Shown in pieces: positions 47,376 to 53,385 of a stretch of 53,385 nt of DNA. The notes under the pieces are model-generated. The model was not told the DNA's origin and searched no databases. It saw only the letters and a list, made by a program, of their open reading frames with translations. Position 1 is the first letter of the stretch. Each line of letters opens with the position of its first letter. The stretch is from positions 1-53,385 of the forward strand of contig JABAAT010000048.1 in NCBI GenBank assembly GCA_014238615.1, written 5' to 3'. Source of the stretch: Gammaproteobacteria bacterium. Lineage in GTDB: Bacteria > Pseudomonadota > Gammaproteobacteria > Porifericomitales > Porifericomitaceae. Position numbers and translations under genes: made by a program.

Positions 47376-47484
47376 AACACTCAGTTCACTCAGTACAAAC
47401 GGTCAACAGGCACTCCCCCCAACGAGCGGCGCCAGACCCGACGGCTGACGGCCCCGTAGAGCTTGAATCCATCAGTAGCAAGGC

Positions 47485-47513
47485 AATGTAGCATAACTTA
47501 TTAAAATAGTCAA
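47485..47513 (-). promoter_or_regulatory. Promoter of the iscR-suf operon
   Basis: On the minus strand TTGACT (47513-47508) and TACATT (47490-47485) form a -35/-10 pair with an exact 17-base spacer. Transcription should start near 47478, giving a leader of about 100 bases before the iscR ATG. The -35 lies inside the IscR box described next. Confidence 0.85.
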
Positions 47514-47517
47514 GTAT
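47493..47517 (-). promoter_or_regulatory. Type 1 IscR binding site overlapping the iscR-suf promoter
   Basis: Read on the minus strand the site starts ATACTTGACT, has the AT core ATTTT and ends AATAAGTTAT. By eye it matches 22 of 25 positions of the E. coli type 1 consensus (ATASYYGACT core and the inverted half). It covers the -35 and spacer, so holo-IscR bound here would block RNA polymerase, as at the E. coli isc promoter. Confidence 0.88.
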
Positions 47518-47829
47518 ATTTTTTGGGCCCCCTGCCTTCCCGCAATCCGGTTGTTGCTTTTCTACAACAAAATGCCTGGGGACTGCCCATCCCACGCGAA
47601 AGACCCCTCTATCTGGGCAAGCCTCCCCGTCAAGAAGACAGTTTAAAACTGAAGTTCCAGGTTTCCGGCTGCATAGACACATGCATAGACACGGGGCGGC
47701 ATATGGCCGCTGCTCGTTATATGGCCTTACCCGGCTGACAAGTGGATTGACCCGCTCGCCGTACCTGCTCCAGGCTGGAGCGACCCGTGTCGCGACAGGC
47801 AGGCCGGAGCAGCGGGAACAGCGGCGGGA
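47518..47829. other. Gene-free region between the iscR-suf promoter and dsbB
   Basis: 312 bp. It contains two small inverted repeats (TTGTTG/CAACAA at 47551-47570 and CAGTTT/AAACTG at 47639-47651), a 12-bp tandem duplication at 47671-47694 and a second direct repeat of CATATGGCC-like sequence near 47700-47725. A plus-strand frame at 47523-47738 has no ribosome binding site or recognisable family and is not called. No clear terminator for dsbB was identified. Confidence 0.55.
47671..47694. repeat. 12-bp tandem duplication upstream of iscR
   Basis: GCATAGACACAT is followed directly by GCATAGACACGG. Confidence 0.9.
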
Positions 47830-48330
47830 TCAGCGGCGGGCGGAGGCGCGCAGCGCAGCGACAAAAAGCAGCAGGGCCGCGACGCAAAACATGGCAAACC
47901 AGAGCAGGGCCCAGGCCGGGATGCTGAGACCAAGAAAGCTCCATTGCACCTCACCGCATTCTCCCGAGGCGGTGAAGGCGCGACGTACGGCGTCGAAGTG
48001 GTAGGTATCCCACATATACACCCAACCCGGGCCGCAGGCCGTTTTTTCTTCCTCGGGCAGAAGCTGCATGCGCACCTGCCAGGCAGCCACGGCGCCGCCA
48101 GCCAGGGCGGCCAGAAAGACCAGGGCGCTGTAGATGCAGACCCCCAGGCGCTCCGGGCGATGCAAGGCGCCGGCCAGGCCGATACACAGCAACACCGCCA
48201 TGGCCATGCGCTGCAGCATGCACAGCGGGCAGGGTTCCAGGCCCAGTCGGTGCTCCAGGAAAAAGCCGAAGCCAAGCAACCCGGCGCAAATCAAGGTCAG
48301 CCCGATGAAGAAGTGGGTTTTCCAACGCAT
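47830..48330 (-). CDS. dsbB: Disulfide bond formation protein DsbB
   Basis: 166 aa inner-membrane protein with four hydrophobic helices. The first redox pair is C34-C37 (PCPLCMLQR) and the second C99 and C125 (TACGPGW, SGECGE). It reoxidises DsbA and passes electrons to quinone. The start at 48330 is preceded by GGGAAG five bases upstream; an ATG six codons earlier (48348) has a weaker site. Its 5' end faces the tRNA cluster and it may share a transcript with it. Confidence 0.94.
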   Translation of the reverse strand: MRWKTHFFIGLTLICAGLLGFGFFLEHRLGLEPCPLCMLQRMAMAVLLCIGLAGALHRPERLGVCIYSALVFLAALAGGAVAAWQVRMQLLPEEEKTACGPGWVYMWDTYHFDAVRRAFTASGECGEVQWSFLGLSIPAWALLWFAMFCVAALLLFVAALRASARR

Positions 48331-48450
48331 GAGGTCTTCCCAGCGCATGATTTTCAGTCTCCAGAATGTACGCGCGAGCGCGGGGTGCTGTCCGGGATAA
48401 GGCCGGAACCACCTCGACCGTACTGGCGCACCCATGGGGGGAGAGGGGTC

Positions 48451-48527
48451 TGGTGGGCCGTACAGGAATCGAACCTGTAACCTTGGGATTAAGAGTCCCC
48501 TGCTCTACCGAATTGAGCTAACGGCCC
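48451..48527 (-). tRNA. tRNA-Lys (anticodon CTT)
   Basis: Cloverleaf with acceptor GGGCCGT paired to ACGGCCC, TTCGATTC T-loop, anticodon loop CTCTTAA and an encoded CCA end. The CTT anticodon reads AAG codons. Confidence 0.95.
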
Positions 48528-48562
48528 GCGCTCCAGCCACGTCGCTCCGGGGGCCGGTGCTT

Positions 48563-48640
48563 TGGGGTGAGTGATGGGACTCGAACCCACGACCTCCGGA
48601 GCCACAGTCCGGAGCTCTAACCAGCTGAGCTACACTCACC
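48563..48640 (-). tRNA. tRNA-His (anticodon GTG)
   Basis: Acceptor GTGAGTG paired with CACTCAC, the extra 5' G (G-1) opposite C73 that marks tRNA-His, anticodon loop CTGTGGC, TTCGAGTC T-loop and an encoded CCA. Confidence 0.96.
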
Positions 48641-48779
48641 ATGGGATGGACACCCCCTTGGGCGGGAGGCCTCCGCCGACGGAGGCACCGCGTTTCCAGG
48701 CACCCTCCTCCGCGCGGCTTCATCCTGAAGGACCGGGTGGGGGTCCAAGTGGACCCACCATAGCGATCACCCGGGGCAA

Positions 48780-48857
48780 TGGCACGCCCGGCAGGACTCG
48801 AACCTGCAACCCTCGGCTTAGAAGGCCGATGCTCTGATCCAGTTGAGCTACGGGCGC
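48780..48857 (-). tRNA. tRNA-Arg (anticodon TCT)
   Basis: Acceptor GCGCCCG pairs with CGGGCGT, with a G-U pair at the end. Anticodon loop is CTTCTAA within the stem TCGGC/GCCGA. TTCGAGTC T-loop and encoded CCA are present. Confidence 0.95.
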
Positions 48858-48876
48858 CCGGGGGGAGCCCTTTCAT

Positions 48877-48953
48877 TGGTCGGGGCAGGGGGATTTGAAC
48901 CCCCGACCTCCTGCTCCCAAAGCAGGTGCGCTACCAAGCTGCGCTATGCCCCG
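48877..48953 (-). tRNA. tRNA-Pro (anticodon TGG)
   Basis: Acceptor CGGGGCA paired with TGCCCCG, D-arm GCGCAGCTTGGTAGCGC, anticodon loop TTTGGGA, TTCAAATC T-loop and encoded CCA. It is the first gene of a Pro-Arg-His-Lys array on the minus strand. Confidence 0.96.
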
Positions 48954-49026
48954 CGACCGGTACTACGGAGTCTGGACGCGGAGGTCTCATCTAATCCTTG
49001 ATCTTAACGGCAAACGGCGATGATGG

Positions 49027-49650
49027 CTATCGCCTTGACCGCCCCGGTGCGCACCCGGCGGCAGGGCGCAGCACCCGACCGCCGCGCAATTCCCGAAGTT
49101 CAGTGGGACCGGCCAGGCCGCCGGTCGCGCCGTTTAGGATGTAGTCCAGGCGGTGCCGGAAACAGCGGCGCACCGTGGCAGCGGTGCGCGCCGCGCCGCG
49201 ACCCGAGAGATTGGCGCTGGTCGAGACCAGCGGACCGCAGAGCCGACATAAGTCGGCGGCGATCGGATGCGCGGTGACCCGCACCGCCAGGCCGCGGTGC
49301 CGACCACGCAGCCAGGGAGGTACCCGTAAGCCCCGGTACGGCACGACCCAGGTCACCGGACCGGGCCAGGTACCGAGAACCCTGCGCCTGGCCGCCTCGT
49401 CGGGGTAGGCGATCAGGGTCTCCAGTTGCGCGGGCGAGGCAGCGATCAGGATCAAACCTTTGTACTCCGGGCGCCGCTTTATTTGCAACAGGCGCTGGAC
49501 GGCCTCCGGATTCAGCGGATCACAACCCAGTCCGTACACAGCCTCGGTGGGATAGGCGATCACCCCTCCGGCGCACACCACGGCGGCGGCCCGTTTCAGG
49601 TGCAGCGGATTAGCCGCGCCCGGACGCGCTTGGGAAGAGGCGCCGCGCAT
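49027..49650 (-). CDS. tsaC: Threonylcarbamoyl-AMP synthase TsaC (YrdC)
   Basis: 207 aa. It makes threonylcarbamoyl-AMP for the t6A37 modification of tRNA. Substrate segments are [60 protein letters not shown] and [11 protein letters not shown]. The Sua5 C-terminal domain is absent, so it is the short TsaC type. An Arg/Gly-rich tail of about ten residues ends the protein. It lies 7 bases after purE and just upstream of the tRNA array, so a shared transcript is possible. Confidence 0.95.
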   Translation of the reverse strand: MRGASSQARPGAANPLHLKRAAAVVCAGGVIAYPTEAVYGLGCDPLNPEAVQRLLQIKRRPEYKGLILIAASPAQLETLIAYPDEAARRRVLGTWPGPVTWVVPYRGLRVPPWLRGRHRGLAVRVTAHPIAADLCRLCGPLVSTSANLSGRGAARTAATVRRCFRHRLDYILNGATGGLAGPTELRELRGGRVLRPAAGCAPGRSRR

Positions 49651-49657
49651 GCGCGGC

Positions 49658-50176
49658 TCAGCTTTGCAAGCGTTTTTGCAGCGCCTTGTCCTTGTCTATC
49701 ACCAGGGCCGTGGCCTGCTTGCGCCGAGCCTGCACCCGCCGGGACAACTCGGGGTCAGCCAGGGCCATGACCTGGGCAGCCAGGAAAGCGGCGTTGCGGG
49801 CGCCTGCTTTGCCCACGGCGACACAGGCCACCGGAATACCGGGGGGCATCTGCACGGTGGCGAGCAGGGCGTCCAGACCGCCCATCAGCCCCGCATCCAG
49901 CGGCACCCCGATGACGGGGCGGGTAGTGTGCGCGGCCACGGTTCCGGCCAGGTGAGCGGCCATGCCGGCGCCGGCGATAAACACCGCGCACCCGCGTTGC
50001 TCGGCGGCCCGCACGCAGTTCACGGTGTACTCCGGGCTGCGATGCGCCGAAGCGATGTGCGCCTCCGCCGGTATCCCCAGATCTTTCAATACGTCCAAGG
50101 CAGCCTGCATCACCGGCAAGTCCGAATCCGAACCCATGAACAGGGCTACAAAAGACTTTGAGGTGGTGTTCGGCAT
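49658..50176 (-). CDS. purE: N5-carboxyaminoimidazole ribonucleotide mutase (class I PurE)
   Basis: 172 aa. Purine synthesis. The class I signature [12 protein letters not shown] is near residue 15, the catalytic His in SAHRSPEY, and the loop [12 protein letters not shown] and [14 protein letters not shown] complete the site. The start is the ATG four bases after the topA stop. PurK, needed by class I PurE and usually next door, is not in the window. Confidence 0.96.
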   Translation of the reverse strand: MPNTTSKSFVALFMGSDSDLPVMQAALDVLKDLGIPAEAHIASAHRSPEYTVNCVRAAEQRGCAVFIAGAGMAAHLAGTVAAHTTRPVIGVPLDAGLMGGLDALLATVQMPPGIPVACVAVGKAGARNAAFLAAQVMALADPELSRRVQARRKQATALVIDKDKALQKRLQS

Positions 50177-50180
50177 GGGC

Positions 50181-52622
50181 CTACACCGCACGCCGCACGG
50201 CGCCCCGGGTGGTGCGCACCGCGGCTTTCTTCCTGGTGACCTTCTTGCGGGCGGCTTTCTTCCTGGTGACCTTCTTGCGGGCGGTCTGCTTCCTGATGAC
50301 CTTCTTTCCGACAGCCTGCTTTTTAGCTCGGCCCTTGCCCTTCTTAACCTTGCGACGTGCTTCCAACAGTTCCCGTGCCCGCGCCACGTCCAGCGTGGCC
50401 GGATCCTCGCTCTTGGGCACGCTGGCGTTGACCTCGCCGTCGGTGACATAAGGCCCGTAGCGTCCCTCCATGACACGGATTCCCTCCTTCTCAAACTCCT
50501 GGATGGGTCGGCGCCCGATCCGGCGGGCTTTCAGCAGCTCCAGGGCGCGCCCAAGTTCCACCGTGTGCGGATCGTCTCCCTCTTCCAGGCTGGCATATAC
50601 CTTGCCGCTCTTCACATAGGGTCCATAGCGCCCCAGCCCGGCTTCCACCGCCTCCCCTTCCGGCGACTCACCCAGCGGACGCGGCAGGCTGAGCAGTTTC
50701 AGGGCTTCCTGTAGAGTCACGGTCTCCACGCGCTGGCCGGACAGGAGACTGGAGAATTTCGGCTTCTCCTCCTTCGAGGCTGCTTCCAGGCGCACGAAGG
50801 GTCCGTAACGCCCTACGCGTGCGTACACCTTTAAGCCACTCTTCGGATCGCTGCCCAGGCAGCGCTCCTCCACCGCCTCGCTGCGTGTCACGCCGCGATC
50901 CTTTTCCCGCACGCGCTTGTCGAAATCCTCCCAGAAGTTCTCCAGCACCGGCACCCAGTCTCGCTCGCCGCGTGAGATGGCGTCCAGTTCGTCCTCCAGG
51001 CGCGCGGTGAATTTATAGTCCACGTAGCGGGGAAAATGCGTGGTGAGGAACCTGCTCACGATGCGCCCTATATCGGTGGGCACGAATTGCTTTCTGTTCA
51101 TCTCCACGTACTCGCGCCTGCGCAGCGTGGAGAGGATGGCGGCATAGGTGGAAGGCCGGCCGATGCCGTGTTCTTCCAAGGTGCGCACCAGGCTGGCCTC
51201 GGTGTAACGCGGCGGCGGTTCAGTGAAATGCTGTTCAGCCTTCAATTCCAGCAGGTCCACCTCTTCACCAGCGCGCAGCGGCGGCAGGGTCGGATCCTGC
51301 TGCTCCGCGACGTCCATGCCCTCCTGGTAAACCTGTATGAAACCGGGTTCCGCCAGCGTGGAACCATGCGCCCGGAAGACGCCCTGCCCACCGCAGTCCA
51401 GTTGCGCCGTCACCTGGTCGAAGAGCGCCGACCTCATCTGGCAGGCCACGCTGCGCTTCCAGACCAGGTCGTACAGGCGGTATTGCTCGCTGGTCAGGGA
51501 AGCACGGACCTGCTCCGGCAGTAACCGGGGCTCGGTAGGGCGGACGGCTTCGTGCGCCTCCTGGGCGTTTTTGGCTTTCGTCTTGTAAACGTTGGCGCGC
51601 GCGGGCAGTTCCTGTTTCCCATAACGCTCGGCGATCACGGCGCGCAGTTCGGCCAGGGCTTCCGCCGCCAGGTGATTCGAGTCCGTGCGCATGTAAGTAA
51701 TCAGTCCGCTCGACCCTCCCGGCAATTCCACGCCCTCATACAGCTGCTGCGCCACCTGCATGGTTCTCTGGGCGTTGAAGCCGAGCTTGCGCGCGGCTTC
51801 CTGCTGCAGGGTGGATGTCGTAAAGGGCGCCGCCGGATGGCGGCGGCGCTGCTTCTTTTCCACTTTCCGCACGTGCAGTACGCCCCGCGCGGCTTGACGT
51901 AGTTTCTCGCGGACGCTGGTAGCCTGCTGCTCCCCGCCCACATCGAAACGCCCCAATTTCTTCCCTTCGTATTCGACCAGCTGGCAGTGAAAGCGGGCTT
52001 GCGGCTTCTCCCGTTTCGCGGCCTGGGCTTCCAGGGTCCAGTATTCGCGCTTCTTGAATCGTTCAATCTCCTCCTCGCGCTCTGTGATCATACGCAGCGC
52101 CGGACTCTGCACCCGTCCCGCGGAGAGGCCACCACGGATTTTTTTCCAGAGCAGGGGTGAGAGATTGAAACCCACCAGGTAATCCAGCGCGCGGCGCGCC
52201 TGCTGGGCGTCCACCAGTTTCGACTCCAGGTCGCGCGGGTTCTTCAGCGCCTCCTGCACCGCCGCGCGTGTAACCTCGTGGAAGACCACTCGGCGCACCT
52301 CCTTGCCACGCAATGCACCCTTGTCACGCAATAGCTGGCAGAGGTGCCAGGCGATGGCCTCGCCTTCGCGATCCGGGTCAGTGGCCAAGTAGAGGGCCTT
52401 GGCCCCGCGCAACGCCTTGCGGATCAATTCCACGTGCTGGACGTTGCGCTTAATCGGCTGGTAATTCATGCGAAACCCGGCCTTCGGCTCCACCGAACCG
52501 GACTTGGCTTCCAGATCCCGGACATGGCCGTAGGAGGCCAGCACCTGGTAGTCCCGACCCAGGTACTTACCCAGGGTTCTGGCTTTGGCCGGCGATTCAA
52601 CTACCACCAGTGCCTTGCTCAT
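50181..52622 (-). CDS. topA: DNA topoisomerase I
   Basis: 813 aa type IA enzyme that relaxes negative supercoils. The Toprim domain begins [19 protein letters not shown] and has [16 protein letters not shown]. The active-site Tyr is in [13 protein letters not shown], and GIGRPSTYA follows. The C-terminus has no Cys4 zinc ribbons; instead there are three GRYGPYV-type repeats ([41 protein letters not shown]) and then a 60-residue Lys/Arg tail built from 30-bp repeats. AGGAGA precedes the chosen ATG; a longer frame to 52673 is unlikely. Confidence 0.97.
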   Translation of the reverse strand: MSKALVVVESPAKARTLGKYLGRDYQVLASYGHVRDLEAKSGSVEPKAGFRMNYQPIKRNVQHVELIRKALRGAKALYLATDPDREGEAIAWHLCQLLRDKGALRGKEVRRVVFHEVTRAAVQEALKNPRDLESKLVDAQQARRALDYLVGFNLSPLLWKKIRGGLSAGRVQSPALRMITEREEEIERFKKREYWTLEAQAAKREKPQARFHCQLVEYEGKKLGRFDVGGEQQATSVREKLRQAARGVLHVRKVEKKQRRRHPAAPFTTSTLQQEAARKLGFNAQRTMQVAQQLYEGVELPGGSSGLITYMRTDSNHLAAEALAELRAVIAERYGKQELPARANVYKTKAKNAQEAHEAVRPTEPRLLPEQVRASLTSEQYRLYDLVWKRSVACQMRSALFDQVTAQLDCGGQGVFRAHGSTLAEPGFIQVYQEGMDVAEQQDPTLPPLRAGEEVDLLELKAEQHFTEPPPRYTEASLVRTLEEHGIGRPSTYAAILSTLRRREYVEMNRKQFVPTDIGRIVSRFLTTHFPRYVDYKFTARLEDELDAISRGERDWVPVLENFWEDFDKRVREKDRGVTRSEAVEERCLGSDPKSGLKVYARVGRYGPFVRLEAASKEEKPKFSSLLSGQRVETVTLQEALKLLSLPRPLGESPEGEAVEAGLGRYGPYVKSGKVYASLEEGDDPHTVELGRALELLKARRIGRRPIQEFEKEGIRVMEGRYGPYVTDGEVNASVPKSEDPATLDVARARELLEARRKVKKGKGRAKKQAVGKKVIRKQTARKKVTRKKAARKKVTRKKAAVRTTRGAVRRAV
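50221..50310. repeat. 30-bp tandem repeat in the topA 3' end
   Basis: Two identical 30-base copies (50221-50250 and 50251-50280) are followed by a diverged third (50281-50310) and a partial fourth. On the minus strand they encode [10 protein letters not shown] repeats, a basic tail resembling histone H1-like and TopA tails that bind DNA. Confidence 0.95.
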
Positions 52623-52903
52623 AAAAACATCTCCTTGCCTCTTAGTGTTGTCTATCCTTTTGTCCGCCCCCACTCACGGCCTCTTACTTTCATCCATCTC
52701 GCGGCCACCGTGTTTCGCGCGCCGTCAATATAACGGAACTTCAGAAAAATACCATAGCGCCGTCCCGGTGGAGTGGTGCCGAGGAAGTGACAGGCCGCCT
52801 TGATTCGGTCCTGATACATGCGTTGCAGGGACGGCTTTGATGACAGGGACGGTCACGGGTTTCGCCGGTCGGGACACGCTCTTTCCCACGGCGGGCAGGC
52901 GGC
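52623..52903. other. Spacer between topA and gloA
   Basis: 281 bp between two minus-strand genes, holding the topA promoter region and leader. A TATATT is seen on the minus strand near 52730 without a convincing -35. Nothing else is recognisable. Confidence 0.4.
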
Positions 52904-53385
52904 TCAGTCCGATACACCCCAGTCGGCGCCGCGCCGCTCCACCATGTCAGCCTGCAGGATCTCGATCCAGTAGCCGTCCGGATCGCGTACGAAAGCCAGT
53001 CCCTGCATGCGGCCGGCATCCACCTCTTTCACAAAGGAAACCCCGAGACGCTTCAGGCGTTCACAGGCCGCGTACACATCCTGCACGGTAAAGGCGATGT
53101 GCCCGAAACCCTTGGGCTCGCTGTTGCCGTCGTGGTATGCGCACTCCGGGTCGTCTTCCGTGCCCCAATTGTGGGTCAGCTCCAGCATGCCCTTGCCGGA
53201 GAACACCCAAGTGGCGCGTGCCGCACGATCGGCCGGGATACCCGCGTGCTCCGCTTCCTCCCCGTCCAGAGAGGTGAGAAAATACAAGGTAAACTTCATT
53301 TCCGGGAAATCAAGGCGGCGCAGCAGGGACATGCCCAGCACGCGCGTGTAAAAATCCAGCGAGCGCTCGGGATCCTTGATGCGCA
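52904..53385 (-). CDS. gloA: Lactoylglutathione lyase (glyoxalase I), 5' truncated
   Basis: At least 160 aa; the frame runs off the right edge and reads [21 protein letters not shown] there. It turns the methylglyoxal-glutathione adduct into lactoylglutathione. Metal ligands are visible: Glu in LELTHNWG, His in GFGHIAFTV and Glu in GYWIEILQ; the first His lies outside the window. The loop [25 protein letters not shown] (in part) is the long form found in human and yeast enzymes and in some proteobacteria, typical of the zinc-type class, not of the short nickel-type E. coli enzyme. Confidence 0.93.
   Translation of the reverse strand, partial: RIKDPERSLDFYTRVLGMSLLRRLDFPEMKFTLYFLTSLDGEEAEHAGIPADRAARATWVFSGKGMLELTHNWGTEDDPECAYHDGNSEPKGFGHIAFTVQDVYAACERLKRLGVSFVKEVDAGRMQGLAFVRDPDGYWIEILQADMVERRGADWGVSD

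Noticed and set aside
47523-47738. 71-codon plus-strand frame between iscR and dsbB
   Set aside because: No ribosome binding site, a repetitive composition and overlap with the tandem duplication argue against a gene.

Overview
The window is 53.4 kb of GC-rich, densely coding bacterial chromosome from a gammaproteobacterium outside the Enterobacterales. Several conserved gammaproteobacterial neighbourhoods follow one another: rpe-gph-trpEGDC; perM/bcp/gcvR/dapA/bamC; dapB-dnaJ-dnaK-grpE-hrcA; nadK-recN-fur-bamE-ratB-ratA-smpB; and der-bamB-yfgM-hisS-pilF-rlmN-ndk. HrcA beside grpE-dnaK-dnaJ is found in deeper-branching groups (Xanthomonadales, Chromatiales, Methylococcales types), so an early-branching gammaproteobacterium is likely; genus cannot be read from the sequence. 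I see no mobile element, phage, plasmid or CRISPR array.

Layout. (1) 1-4.8 kb: a YhaO/YhaN-type nuclease-SMC ATPase pair and a DUF2818 membrane protein. (2) 4.8-13.1 kb, minus strand: an MDR oxidoreductase, then a tight operon rpe-gph-trpE-trpG-trpD-trpC-sco-psd whose genes overlap or lie within a few bases. (3) 13.2-19.6 kb: a DUF3530 protein, a decayed queG, perM, bcp, gcvR, dapA, bamC. (4) 19.8-25.7 kb, minus: dapB and the heat-shock cluster dnaJ-dnaK-grpE-hrcA. (5) 26-32.7 kb: nadK, recN, fur, bamE, ratB/rnfH, ratA, a sodium-dependent transporter, smpB. (6) 32.7-39.9 kb, minus: der, bamB, yfgM, hisS, pilF, rlmN, ndk. (7) 40.1-47.5 kb, minus: an iscR-sufABCDSU-sufT-Rieske operon driven by a promoter that overlaps a near-consensus type 1 IscR box. 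(8) 47.8-53.4 kb, minus: dsbB, four tRNA genes (Lys, His, Arg, Pro), tsaC, purE, topA and a partial gloA.

The most interesting points are these. A complete SUF iron-sulfur operon sits where related bacteria carry the ISC operon (beside ndk-rlmN-pilF-hisS), yet it retains IscR and an ISC-type operator. queG carries both a frameshift and a premature stop. Short tandem duplications (12-30 bp units) recur in linkers, gene ends and spacers throughout the window. Smaller oddities include a GSC instead of GST processing site in Psd, a DUF3530 hydrolase-like protein without its nucleophile serine, rodZ and ispG missing from their usual place, and hrcA without a recognisable CIRCE. I did not find a clearly new multi-gene system; most of the window is core housekeeping.
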